Shown: positions 1 to 7,931 of the stretch, in pieces
Layout: the number at the start of each line of letters is the position of its first letter
Numbering within the stretch: position 1 is the stretch's first letter
Assembly (NCBI GenBank): GCA_031373545.1
Contig: JANMMT010000210.1
Span: 1 to 38,555 of the forward strand
From: JADCCX01 sp031373545
GTDB lineage: Bacteria; Pseudomonadota; Alphaproteobacteria; Rhizobiales; Beijerinckiaceae
DNA length: 38,555 nt
Reading direction: 5' to 3'
Made by a program: the position numbers and the translations under genes
The notes under the pieces: model-generated
What the model saw: only the letters and a program-made list of their open reading frames with translations
Databases searched by the model: none
Told to the model about the DNA's origin: nothing

Positions 1-47
1 CATTGAGGCGCGCCGGTCAATTGTCTCTTTTTCAAGGCCGAGCAAAT

Positions 48-70
48 AAGGGCGCCAGACAGGCGCCCTT
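48..70 (-). terminator. Terminator-like hairpin after sodB
   Basis: A 9-bp perfect stem (AAGGGCGCC and GGCGCCCTT) with a 5-base loop lies 18 bases beyond the sodB stop. On the minus strand it is followed by TTATTTG, a weak T-tract. It is probably the sodB terminator. Confidence 0.7.
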
Positions 71-88
71 TCTGGACTTGAGACCACT

Positions 89-694
89 TCAAGCCGACTT
101 CATTGCCGCTTCATGCATTTCGGCCACATATTCCCAGTTCACGAGGTTCTCGATGAAAGCCTTGCAGTAATCGGGTCGGCGGTTGCGATAATCGATGTAA
201 TAACTGTGCTCCCATACGTCATTGCCCAGAATGGGCATGGCGCCGTGCACGAGCGGACTTTCGCCATTGGGAGTCTTCATGACAATGATCTTGCCGTTCT
301 GCACGGCCAGCCAGTGCCATCCCGAGCCAAATTGCGTGACGCCCGCCTGGATGAAATCCTCCTTCATCTTCTCGATCGACCCAAACGAATCGACCAGAGC
401 CTTTTCCAGAAGACCCGGAATGGAGCCGCCACCATTCGGCTTCATCCAGTTCCAGAAATGCATGTGATTGTAATGCTGGCCTGCATTGTTGAAGAGGCCG
501 GCATTCTTGCCGAACGAACCCTTGACGATGTCCTCCAGGCTCTTGCCTGCGAATTCCGAGCCCTCAAGCAACTTGTTGCCGTTGGTGACATACGCCAGAT
601 GATGTTTGTCGTGGTGATATTCGAGCGTTTCCTTCGACATGTAGGGCTGCAACGCATCATGGGCGTAAGGCAGTTCGGGGAGCATCATGGTCAT
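89..694 (-). CDS. sodB: Superoxide dismutase, Fe type
   Basis: Cytoplasmic superoxide dismutase of the Fe/Mn family (201 aa, normal length) that converts superoxide to hydrogen peroxide and oxygen. The four metal ligands are visible: H27 in the YHHDKHH motif, H77 in QHYNH, and D159 and H163 in DVWEH. Gln73 in AGQHYNH sits where iron enzymes carry their active-site glutamine, and the NGESPL stretch lacks the glutamine typical of Mn enzymes, so iron (or cambialistic) use is inferred. The start ATG at 694 is chosen because it has AAAGGG at good spacing and begins at the conserved LPELPY block. An upstream in-frame extension of 17 residues has no family similarity. The gene stands alone with a hairpin behind it. 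Confidence 0.95.
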   Translation of the reverse strand: MTMMLPELPYAHDALQPYMSKETLEYHHDKHHLAYVTNGNKLLEGSEFAGKSLEDIVKGSFGKNAGLFNNAGQHYNHMHFWNWMKPNGGGSIPGLLEKALVDSFGSIEKMKEDFIQAGVTQFGSGWHWLAVQNGKIIVMKTPNGESPLVHGAMPILGNDVWEHSYYIDYRNRRPDYCKAFIENLVNWEYVAEMHEAAMKSA

Positions 695-899
695 GGGTAA
701 CCCTTTCAACTGGCGTCTGGCCGACACAAAACAGGGCGGGCGCAAACGTCAATGGGCCCGCATGTCATAGCTAAGCCCTTGCGGAAGGCGCCGCAACCAC
801 CGCGACCCGTTTCAATCGTGACGTTTTCCATATCCAAAGCTCGCAGAAGGGGTGGTTTCGTACTTGAATTAACATCGGCTGTGCGCATCAATCTGGGCG

Positions 900-975
900 T
901 TGCGTGATTCTTGGTTGCATAGTTCTTGGTTGCATAGTTCTTGGTCGTATAGTTTTTTGGCTGCGTAATTCTTGG
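900..975. repeat. Five tandem copies of a 15-bp unit
   Basis: Five head-to-tail units (900-914, 915-929, 930-944, 945-960, 961-975) with consensus TTGCRTARTTCTTGG. Units 2 and 3 are identical; unit 4 has one extra T. The array lies in the 292-bp gap between sodB and the next plus-strand gene, and its last unit runs into the putative ribosome binding site of that gene. Read on the minus strand the unit would encode Lys-Asn-Tyr-Ala-Thr, but no supported gene uses that frame. Nothing else was recognised in 695-899. Confidence 0.85.
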
Positions 976-986
976 AGTGCGCCGAT

Positions 987-2165
987 TTGACATGGTTCAT
1001 CATGTGCCTGGGAGTGCTGCTGGGTTTGGGCGGTGCGACGTCATTGTTGTTCGGTTTCGAGATCATGATGACCGAGCGCGGCATGGCGATGACCATCAGC
1101 GGTGTGATCGCACTCACGGGCAGCGCCATCACGCTGGCACTTGGCTTCATTCTGTTGCGGTTGGGGCAGTTGCTCCGTGTCTCCGGTGAGCGCAACGGAC
1201 GGAGTGTCACCCACCGAACGCCGGATCGCCCTGTGGTTCATGTCGTGACCGACCATTTGGAGTCAGCCAAACCCGCCACGCTGGGCGCTGGGCTGGTTCT
1301 GGGCGCCGCCGCCGGTGTGGGTGGTGCGCTGGCGCTGCGTCCAGGAGCCCTGCCGCAAGGCAAGGACAGTGAAATCGTGCAAGAGGCCGCCGCGCAAATG
1401 GCCGAATCCGCGCCTCCTGCACCGCCAGATGTAGCCTCGGATATGGCCTCCTTTGCACAGATTGATGACAGCACTTCGCTGCCGCCCATGGCCACACCTG
1501 CAGAATTTGAGGCGGAGTTGCAGCGGGCGCTGGCAATCGAGGATGTGCTGGCCCCCCAGCCTGAGCCGGAAATCGTGGATGATCTCTCTCGGTTGTTGAA
1601 TCGCGATCCGGTCGCGGAGCCCGAGATTGCGGATGAGTCGCCAAGTCCGTCTCAAGCGATGGCAGACATCAAAGATGAGGCCTCGGATCCTGTGCCCACT
1701 GGCGGTCGCGATGAGCCTGCCTGGGTTGACGAGCCTGCCTGGGTTGACGAGCCTGCCCGGGTTAATGGCCCTGCCCGGATTGACGAACAGGAGCCACCAT
1801 CCAGCGAGGATGATGCAGTTGCCGTTTCTGAGACAGGTGAGGTTGGCGTCACCACGCTTTCCGTCCCCGCGGCCACTGGCCAGCCTGCGCTGCATGAAAT
1901 TGAAAAGATGCCTGACTTAGAGGACGCGCCTCAGCCTGGGCCTGCTACCGGCAACCTGACGTCCGATGGGGGCGAAAAGCGGCTTCAATCCGCTGAGGGT
2001 ATGGCAGAATCGCCTGGTTTCAAGCCTGCTGTTCTGGGCAGCTACAAGGCGGGCGGTCGCACATACACGATGTATGCAGATGGCATGGTGGAGGCGATCA
2101 CCGATGAGGGGGTGGAACGCTTCGTGTCACTGGATGCCTTGCGCAAGCATCTTGCGGAGACCTGA
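987..2165 (+). CDS. Unknown membrane protein with acidic repeat region
   Basis: Not assigned to a known family. The first 65 residues hold two hydrophobic segments that look like a membrane hairpin. A third Ala/Gly-rich hydrophobic stretch follows (around GAGLVLGAAAGVGGALAL). A long Pro/Glu/Asp-rich, probably disordered region comes next, with a short in-frame repeat of D-E-P-A-W-V. The last ~45 residues (from GSYKAGGRTYTMYADG) look like a small folded domain. The start is uncertain: TTG at 987 has GGAG nine bases upstream, TTG at 972 is also in frame, and ATG at 1002 would remove five residues. The stop directly abuts the stop of the convergent gene. A membrane-anchored protein with a cytoplasmic tail is an inference only. 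Confidence 0.7.
   Translation: MTWFIMCLGVLLGLGGATSLLFGFEIMMTERGMAMTISGVIALTGSAITLALGFILLRLGQLLRVSGERNGRSVTHRTPDRPVVHVVTDHLESAKPATLGAGLVLGAAAGVGGALALRPGALPQGKDSEIVQEAAAQMAESAPPAPPDVASDMASFAQIDDSTSLPPMATPAEFEAELQRALAIEDVLAPQPEPEIVDDLSRLLNRDPVAEPEIADESPSPSQAMADIKDEASDPVPTGGRDEPAWVDEPAWVDEPARVNGPARIDEQEPPSSEDDAVAVSETGEVGVTTLSVPAATGQPALHEIEKMPDLEDAPQPGPATGNLTSDGGEKRLQSAEGMAESPGFKPAVLGSYKAGGRTYTMYADGMVEAITDEGVERFVSLDALRKHLAET
1710..1781 (+). repeat. 18-bp in-frame tandem repeat
   Basis: Four 18-bp units code for DEPAWV, DEPAWV, DEPARV and NGPARI. The first three are nearly identical in DNA and the fourth is diverged. The reading frame is kept, so copy number could vary without breaking the protein. 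Confidence 0.8.
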
Positions 2166-2969
2166 TCAACCGCGTGGCCCAGCTTCGAGACGTGCAAGGT
2201 CGAAGGCGGCCACATCACGCAGCAGGCTGATGAACTCATGTGCCACATGGTCAGCAATGACGCGGCCCTTCTCGGCGGTGGCCAGATGCGCCTCTCCCAC
2301 CACCCCGTCCGGGTTGATGTCCTGGCTCATCCAGCCAAAGCCGATGGGTTGCGTGACGCGTAGCCTGGCATAGCGCGCGGCGTAATCTTCGGCCCGCGAG
2401 GGAAAATCGCGCACCTTCTCAAGCCGTACCAGTTCGGGGCGGAAGGCAAGCATAAGAGAGGTCTCATAATCGCCGCCGTGAATGCCGTAGCTCTGTTCGC
2501 GTGGTGACGTGAGGCCCTCAGGCTGGCCCAGCCGCACCCAGGCGCAGCTCACAGCCAGCATGCTGGCCCGCACGCGCAGCTCCCGCGCCACGATGTCCAT
2601 GACAGACATGTTGCCGCCGTGCGCGTTGACGATGACCATGCGGCGGCAGCCTGCGCGCGCCACGCTTTCGCCAATCTCGGTCCAGGCGCGGATGGCTGTT
2701 TCGGCCGAGAGCGTCAGCGTGCCGGGAAAGGCGAGATGTTCATTGGATTTGCCGATGGCCTGCACAGGCAGGAACAGCGCGTCGACCTCTTCGGGCAACA
2801 GCGCTTTCACATCCGCCAGATGTCCTTCCGCGATCATCGTGTCGACGCCCACGGGCAGATGCGGGCCATGCTGCTCAATGGCAGCAATGGGCATGATAGC
2901 GATGGTCCGCGCCATGTCGCGGTTGGCAAAATCCTGCCACGTCAGCTCGGCCCAGTGCAGCTTGCGCAT
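2166..2969 (-). CDS. Creatininase-family amidohydrolase
   Basis: Member of the creatininase / mycofactocin-MftE family of metal-dependent amidohydrolases (267 aa, usual length ~250-270). Likely metal ligands are seen in AAIEQHGPHLPVGVD (Glu, His, Asp), VNAHGGN (His) and IHGGDYETS (Glu). The family hydrolyses cyclic or linear amide bonds; the substrate cannot be read from sequence. Start ATG 2969 has GAGG nine bases upstream; an in-frame TTG at 2984 would overlap the preceding gene. It is the last gene of the liv-type operon, 11 bases after the Rid gene, so it probably acts on the imported compound or a product of it. Its stop codon touches that of the convergent upstream gene with no spacer. 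Confidence 0.88.
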   Translation of the reverse strand: MRKLHWAELTWQDFANRDMARTIAIMPIAAIEQHGPHLPVGVDTMIAEGHLADVKALLPEEVDALFLPVQAIGKSNEHLAFPGTLTLSAETAIRAWTEIGESVARAGCRRMVIVNAHGGNMSVMDIVARELRVRASMLAVSCAWVRLGQPEGLTSPREQSYGIHGGDYETSLMLAFRPELVRLEKVRDFPSRAEDYAARYARLRVTQPIGFGWMSQDINPDGVVGEAHLATAEKGRVIADHVAHEFISLLRDVAAFDLARLEAGPRG

Positions 2970-2980
2970 AGTGCTTGTCC

Positions 2981-3367
2981 TCAAGGTGCAGCGGCAATGA
3001 CTTCGATCTCGACCTTGTAGATCTCGGCCGCAAAGCCCGAGACGATCATCAGGGTCGAGGCTGGCGGCGGATCACTCACGAAGCGGTCGCGCACGGCCAT
3101 GTAATCCTTGAGGTAGCTGCGGTCCGTGACGAAGGCATTGATCCGCACGATGTTGCCCAAGCCCATGCCCGCGCTTTTCAGAATCTCGGCGATGGACGCA
3201 AAGCACAATGTGGCTTGCCCTGCAGCATCCTCCGGAATCTGCTTGTCCGGTGCAATGCCGAGCTGGCCGGATACAAACAGGACTCGGTGTCCCGCCGGGA
3301 CTTCAACGGCGTGGCTATATCTGGCGAAGGGCGGATGCAGGGCAGGGGGCGTGTGGGCAGTGAGCAT
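2981..3367 (-). CDS. Rid-family protein lacking the catalytic arginine
   Basis: A 128-aa YjgF/YER057c/UK114 (Rid) protein. Canonical RidA deaminates reactive enamine/imine intermediates with an arginine in a P-A-R-S motif (Arg105 in the E. coli protein). Here the matching stretch reads PPASTLMIVSGF, so that arginine is absent (Ala or Ser instead). The rest of the fold is kept: LFVSGQLGI, VRINAFVTD and KVEIEVIA. This places it in one of the Rid subfamilies without imine deaminase activity, which often sit in catabolic operons. It lies between livF (6-base gap) and the creatininase gene, so a role in catabolism of the imported substrate is likely but unproven. The second Rid gene at 29582 keeps the arginine. 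Confidence 0.88.
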   Translation of the reverse strand: MLTAHTPPALHPPFARYSHAVEVPAGHRVLFVSGQLGIAPDKQIPEDAAGQATLCFASIAEILKSAGMGLGNIVRINAFVTDRSYLKDYMAVRDRFVSDPPPASTLMIVSGFAAEIYKVEIEVIAAAP

Positions 3368-3373
3368 GGCGTA

Positions 3374-4201
3374 TTATAACCAGCGTTTGCGCCGTTTGTA
3401 ATGCTTCACGTCCTTGAAGCTCTTCTGCGCCCCTTCGGCCACACCGAGATAGAACTCTTTCACATCCTCGTTTTCGCGCAGGGCCTTGGCCTCGCCGTCC
3501 ATGACGATGCGGCCCGTCTCCATGATGTACCCATAGGTCGCATAGCGCAGCGCCATGTTGGTGTTCTGCTCGGCGATGAGAAATGAGACATTTTCCCTGG
3601 TGTTCAGATCTTTGACGATCTCGAAGATTTCCTCGACGATCTGAGGGGCCAGACCCATGGAGGGCTCATCCAGCAGAATCATCTTGGGGCGGCTCATCAA
3701 AGCGCGGCCGATGGCGCACATCTGCTGCTCACCGCCCGAGGTATAGCCCGCCATGGAGCCCTTGCGCTGCCGCAGACGCGGGAAATAATTGTAGACCATC
3801 TCCATGTCGCGCTTGATGGCGGCGGAGCCATCCCGGCGGGTGAAGGCCCCCGTGAGCAGGTTTTCCTCGATGGTGAGGTGGCCAAAACAATGGCGCCCCT
3901 CCATCACCTGAATGCAGCCGCGCTTGACCAGCTCGTTGGGGGACATGCGGTCCACCCGCTCGCCCTCGAATTCGATGGAGCCCTTGGTGACTTCGCCGCG
4001 CTCAGCACGCAGCAGGTTGGAAATGGCTTTCAGCGTGGTGGTCTTGCCCGCGCCATTGGCCCCCAGGATGGCCACGATGCCGCCACGCGGCACCATGAGG
4101 GACACGCCCTTGAGCACGAGGATGACGTGATCATAGATCACCTCGATGTTGTTGATCGCCAGAATGGGACGGGCGGGTTCTGGGGCAAGCGCTGCAGACA
4201 T
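3374..4201 (-). CDS. livF: ABC transporter ATP-binding protein, LivF type
   Basis: Second ATPase of a branched-chain-amino-acid-type (HAAT) ABC importer, 275 aa. Walker A GANGAGKT is at residues 47-54, signature TSGGEQQ at 154-160 and Walker B MILLDEP at 174-180. The switch region reads AEQN, as in LivF proteins, in place of a histidine. The C-terminal tail (HYKRRKRWL) is longer and more basic than in E. coli LivF (~237 aa), as in the related cassettes that travel with acyl-CoA ligases. Start ATG 4201 has GAGGT upstream; a longer in-frame start at 4258 would read through the hairpin region. It is separated from the binding-protein gene by a 78-bp gap holding a strong inverted repeat. Confidence 0.92.
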   Translation of the reverse strand: MSAALAPEPARPILAINNIEVIYDHVILVLKGVSLMVPRGGIVAILGANGAGKTTTLKAISNLLRAERGEVTKGSIEFEGERVDRMSPNELVKRGCIQVMEGRHCFGHLTIEENLLTGAFTRRDGSAAIKRDMEMVYNYFPRLRQRKGSMAGYTSGGEQQMCAIGRALMSRPKMILLDEPSMGLAPQIVEEIFEIVKDLNTRENVSFLIAEQNTNMALRYATYGYIMETGRIVMDGEAKALRENEDVKEFYLGVAEGAQKSFKDVKHYKRRKRWL

Positions 4202-4224
4202 GGTGACCTCGGCAGTGGGCTGTC

Positions 4225-4269
4225 GGCAGTCGGGATGAGCAGTGATGCGACTGCCCATTCCCGACTGCC
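4225..4269 (-). repeat. REP-like inverted repeat between binding protein and livF
   Basis: Outer arms GGCAGTCGGGA (4225-4235) and TCCCGACTGCC (4259-4269) pair perfectly over 11 bp. Inner arms GCAGT (4239-4243) and ACTGC (4250-4254) pair around a 6-base loop. A further GGCAGT copy lies at 4211. The position, just after a binding-protein gene, fits an mRNA-stabilising or attenuating stem-loop; it could also be a dispersed REP element. Confidence 0.75.
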
Positions 4270-4279
4270 TGTTGCCTGT

Positions 4280-5605
4280 TTACGACGGGCTCTGGCAGGC
4301 TTCCGCTCGCGCAGGCCAACCGGCGTTCGATGCCGCGTAGGCTTTCGCGGCTTCCTCAAGCAGCGGGCGCACTTCGTTCTTCTGCGGCTGGATATCAGCA
4401 GAGAGCCGCTTCCAAGCCTTGCCGTCCCACTCCATCACATAAACCGCGCTCTGGCTGTTGTGATCTTTGCAGGTGATCTGGAACGGCGAGGCAAAGCCGG
4501 GTGCGCCCAAGGCCGTCCAGCGCTCGGCCGTCATGTTGAGCGCCTCGAAGCCGCGCCGCACGTCTTCTCCTGTCACGGCTTTCTTGCCCGTGATGGACTG
4601 CGCATTGCGAATGGCCTCCGCGATCAGGATCGCCTGATACACGCCGCGATTGTACAGATTTTCGCCCACCTTTTCCTTGGTGGCGAGCGACTGACCCTTG
4701 TCGACGACGTGCTTCACGATTTCTTGGATCACCGGGAAATTCGAGCCGGTCTGATGCCAGTTCAGCGCGCGGTAACCCTTGGCGGCATCGCCCGACGGGC
4801 GGGGGTCATCATCGGACCCGGCCCACCACACGCCCACGAGCCGGTTGACGGGGAAGCCTGCGCGGCCTGCCTCGCGCACGGCGGTGGGGTTCATCGCGCC
4901 CCAGCCCTGCAGGTAAACCCAATCGGTGCGGTCACGGCGGATGCCCAGCCACATGGAGGATTGGTTCTGCATTTCAGCTGGCGGCACGGGATAGAGCTTG
5001 AGCGTGAACCCGTGCTGCTTGGCCATGGCTTCCAGCACCGGTATCGGCTCCTTGCCAAAGGGCGCATCGAGATGCAGCAGACCGATGGTCTTGCCTTTCA
5101 GCTTGTCGAAGCCGCCCTCCTGCTGCGCCACATGCTGAATGAAGGCGTTCGCGCCGTCCCAGTACGTGACGGGCAGGTTGAACACCCATGGAAACACATC
5201 GCCCACGGCGGAAGCCGAGAGTCCGTAGCCCATGGAAAGGATCGGAATCTTGTCGATATGCGAGCGCGGGATGGCGGCGAGAGTCGCACCCGTGGACCAT
5301 GGCACATAAAGCACCGTGTTCTTGGATTTGGCCTGCTCATAGCACTCCACAGAGCGCCGGGTGTCATAGGCGGTCTCGCACTCCTCGAAGTTGATCTTCA
5401 CGCCGCCGATGCCGCCGTCCCGCGCGTTCAGCATGGCGAAATAATCGCGCACGCCGTCGGCCACTGGAATGCCGGAGCCTGAAAAGCCACCGGTGCGGTA
5501 GGTGTTGTGCACGAAGTTGATGGACTCCTGCGCCAGTGCAGGGGCCGTGAGGGCCGCCAGTGAGACACCCGCAGCTGCCAAGCCCAGTTGAAACTTCTTC
5601 ATCAT
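4280..5605 (-). CDS. ABC transporter substrate-binding protein, HAAT/urea type
   Basis: Periplasmic binding protein of the branched-chain amino acid / amide class (about 441 aa). It begins with a Sec signal peptide (MMKKFQ, hydrophobic core, ALTAPALAQ cleavage region), and the mature part follows the type I periplasmic fold from INFVHNTYRTGGFSGSG onward. It delivers the solute to the LivH/LivM channel. Starts at 5611, 5605 and 5602 are all ATG in frame; 5605 is preferred because GGAGG then lies nine bases upstream. The protein is longer than LivJ/LivK and resembles the binding proteins found with acyl-CoA ligases rather than true leucine-binding proteins. Substrate unknown. Confidence 0.9.
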   Translation of the reverse strand: MMKKFQLGLAAAGVSLAALTAPALAQESINFVHNTYRTGGFSGSGIPVADGVRDYFAMLNARDGGIGGVKINFEECETAYDTRRSVECYEQAKSKNTVLYVPWSTGATLAAIPRSHIDKIPILSMGYGLSASAVGDVFPWVFNLPVTYWDGANAFIQHVAQQEGGFDKLKGKTIGLLHLDAPFGKEPIPVLEAMAKQHGFTLKLYPVPPAEMQNQSSMWLGIRRDRTDWVYLQGWGAMNPTAVREAGRAGFPVNRLVGVWWAGSDDDPRPSGDAAKGYRALNWHQTGSNFPVIQEIVKHVVDKGQSLATKEKVGENLYNRGVYQAILIAEAIRNAQSITGKKAVTGEDVRRGFEALNMTAERWTALGAPGFASPFQITCKDHNSQSAVYVMEWDGKAWKRLSADIQPQKNEVRPLLEEAAKAYAASNAGWPARAEACQSPS

Positions 5606-5714
5606 GACCATAGTCCTCCCTTGTCCTTTGCCATTGCCTGATCCTCCCCGGACCCGTTCTTTCATGCAAGCGACATTTGCGCCCGCATGCTCTTCGCTGG
5701 GCCTGGCATCGATC

Positions 5715-6794
5715 CTAGTAAGGAAAGGGCCAGGTCCGCAGTTTCTGCTTCATGATCTGCCATAGCCTTGCCAGGCCGTGGGGCTCGACGATCAGAAGAT
5801 AGATCGTGAGCGCGCCGATGATCATGTAGACAATCTTTTCCGCCGTTGCGCCGGTGATGGCAATGCCGATGGCCGGCAGGCCGAACTTCAGGATCGTCGG
5901 CAGCGCCACGATGAAACCCGTGCCCAGGAACGAGCCGATCATCGATCCCGCGCCGCCGATGATGACCGCGAACAGCATGAGAAACGACAGGCGAATGGCG
6001 AACTCCGTGCCGGCCTCCGCACCGCCCAGATAAAGAAACACGAAGAGCGCGCCGGACACGCCGCAATAAAATGACGACACCGCGAAGGCGAGCAGCTTGG
6101 CGTTGAGCAGTTTGATGCCCATCAGTTCTGCCGCGATGTCCATGTCGCGCACCGCCATCCAGGAGCGGCCAATGCGCCCATGCACAAGGTGCGTGGCCAG
6201 CACCGTCATCAGCACCACGAAGCCCAGACAGATGAGGTATTTCACCTCGAGTTGCGCCGTCGGCCCCGTGATCGGCACCCCGAACAGGGTGCGCAGTGGC
6301 ACCTCGATCGCACCCGAAGCGTTGTAGTTGAACAACCACGGAATGCGCCCGAAGCACCACTGCAGAAAGAACTGCGCCGCCAGTGTCGCCACCGCCAGAT
6401 ACAGCCCCTTGATGCGCAAGGACGGCAGCCCGAACACCACGCCAATGATGGCGGAGAAAAAGCCCGAGACTAAAATCCAGATCAGGATGTTCACATCCGG
6501 AAAGATCGTCGTCAGCTTGTAGCAGGCATAGGCACCCACGCCCATGAAGCCCGCCGAGCCCAGCGAGATCAACCCGGTGTAGCCCGTGAGGATGTTGAGG
6601 CCGATGACGGCCACCGACAGCGTCAGAAATGGCAGCAGGATGGTGTTGAGCACGAAGTCACTGGCGATGAATGGCAGCACGCCAAAGGCGAACACCAGAA
6701 TGAGCGCAAGCCCGATCCGGTCCTGGCGGATTGGAAAGATCGCCATGTCAGCTTCATAGGTGGTCTTGAACTGGCCCGTCTCGCGGTAGAACAC
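5715..6794 (-). CDS. livM: ABC transporter permease, LivM type
   Basis: Inner-membrane permease of the HAAT importer (359 aa) with about nine to ten hydrophobic segments. The LivM hallmarks are present: GLNILTGYTGLISLGSAGF near the N terminus, and the EAA-like loop HGRIGRSWMAVRDMDIAAELMGI. A GTG start at 6794 is chosen because the FYRETGQFKTTYEAD leader is conserved in this subfamily and it begins five bases after the livH stop, with AGAGGA upstream. ATG at 6746 is the alternative. About 110 bases separate it from the binding-protein gene. Confidence 0.9.
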   Translation of the reverse strand: MFYRETGQFKTTYEADMAIFPIRQDRIGLALILVFAFGVLPFIASDFVLNTILLPFLTLSVAVIGLNILTGYTGLISLGSAGFMGVGAYACYKLTTIFPDVNILIWILVSGFFSAIIGVVFGLPSLRIKGLYLAVATLAAQFFLQWCFGRIPWLFNYNASGAIEVPLRTLFGVPITGPTAQLEVKYLICLGFVVLMTVLATHLVHGRIGRSWMAVRDMDIAAELMGIKLLNAKLLAFAVSSFYCGVSGALFVFLYLGGAEAGTEFAIRLSFLMLFAVIIGGAGSMIGSFLGTGFIVALPTILKFGLPAIGIAITGATAEKIVYMIIGALTIYLLIVEPHGLARLWQIMKQKLRTWPFPY

Positions 6795-6799
6795 TGTGC

Positions 6800-7921
6800 T
6801 CAAATCCTCTCGATGATCTTTTCGCCGAACAGACCCTGCGGCCGAAACAGCAGGAAGCCGAGCGTGATGATGTAGGCGAGCCAGGTCTCGATGCCGCCGC
6901 CCAGCAGCGGCCCCCAGTAGAACTCGCCAAGCTTCTCGCCGATGCCGATGATCAGCCCGCCGACAATGGCGCCCGGAACCGAAGTGAATCCGCCCAGAAT
7001 CAGCACGGGGAGCGCCTTGAGCGCCACGGTTTCCAGCGCAAAGGAGACATCCGAGCGCGCCCCCCACATGATGCCCGTCACCAGCGCCACCACGCCCGCT
7101 GTGAACCAGACGATGACCCAGATCTGGTTGAGCGAAATGCCCACGGAGAGCGCCGCCTTGTGGCTGTCCGCCACCGCGCGCAGGGCCCGGCCGATGCGGG
7201 TTTTCTGAAAGAAGACCGCGAGCGCGATGATCATGATGGTGGCGATCACGGCGGCGGCGACATCAAGATGTTGCACGTTCACACGCCCGCCCAGAATGTT
7301 GAATGAAGACTGACCCGTCGGCAGACCCAGCTGCGCCGTGATCATCACCTTCGGGCTGCCACCAAAGACATATTCGCCAAAGCCGATCAGAAAGTACGTG
7401 AGGCCCACGGTCGCCATGAGCATGATGATCTCGTGCTGGTTGACCAGCGGACGCAGCACCACGCGCTCGACGACCACCGCCAGTAGGAACATCACGGCGA
7501 GCGCTATCGCCAGCGCCAGCAAGGCGACCACCGTGCCGGGCGGCAGGCCGAGACGTTGCGTCATGATTTCATAGGAACCCACGAGCGTCAGCGCCGAAAA
7601 CACCACCATGATGCCTTGGGCGAAGTTGAACACGCCGGATGCCTTGAAGATCAGCACGAAGCCCAGCGCAATCAGCGCATAGAGAATGCCGCCGACGGTG
7701 CCTTCCCAGAGCGTCTGCACCAAGAGATCGGGGAAGTCCCGCATATCGACAAAGGGTCCAGCCAAAATCTTGTAGGCAAGCGAGCCGCGCGGCATGGCCC
7801 CGCTCTGGACCAGAAGCGTGATGGCTGCGGCGACAAGCGCCAACACGCCAACGGTCTTGGCCATCGGCATGACCCAGCCGGGCAGCGCAGGGGAGGCGGG
7901 TGTGGCTTCAGCAGTGCTCAT
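6800..7921 (-). CDS. livH: ABC transporter permease, LivH type
   Basis: Inner-membrane partner permease (373 aa). Residues about 20-75 form an N-terminal extension with one extra hydrophobic segment not present in short LivH proteins. The LivH core then starts at TLWEGTVGGILYALIALGF and includes FNFAQG, the EAA-like loop RTRIGRALRAVADSHKAALSVGI-type stretch, and FTSVPGAIVGGLIIG. Start ATG 7921 is six bases from GAGGGG; the in-frame ATG at 7927 would sit directly on that site. It begins 10 bases after livG and ends 5 bases before livM, so the genes are co-transcribed. Confidence 0.9.
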   Translation of the reverse strand: MSTAEATPASPALPGWVMPMAKTVGVLALVAAAITLLVQSGAMPRGSLAYKILAGPFVDMRDFPDLLVQTLWEGTVGGILYALIALGFVLIFKASGVFNFAQGIMVVFSALTLVGSYEIMTQRLGLPPGTVVALLALAIALAVMFLLAVVVERVVLRPLVNQHEIIMLMATVGLTYFLIGFGEYVFGGSPKVMITAQLGLPTGQSSFNILGGRVNVQHLDVAAAVIATIMIIALAVFFQKTRIGRALRAVADSHKAALSVGISLNQIWVIVWFTAGVVALVTGIMWGARSDVSFALETVALKALPVLILGGFTSVPGAIVGGLIIGIGEKLGEFYWGPLLGGGIETWLAYIITLGFLLFRPQGLFGEKIIERI

Positions 7922-7931
7922 GACCATCCCC

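Noticed and set aside
113..700. Long plus-strand open frame of 195 codons
   Set aside because: It lies opposite sodB, which is certain from metal ligands and conserved blocks; the frame is a GC-rich shadow.
900..975. CRISPR array
   Set aside because: The 15-bp units are directly adjacent with no spacers and there are no cas genes.
706..993. Minus-strand frame with repeated Lys-Asn-Tyr-Ala-Thr
   Set aside because: The pattern comes only from the 15-bp tandem repeat; there is no domain or ribosome site.
3878..5482. Plus-strand open frame of 534 codons
   Set aside because: It is antisense to livF and the binding-protein gene, both with clear motifs. His/Arg/Gly-rich composition is typical of an antisense shadow.
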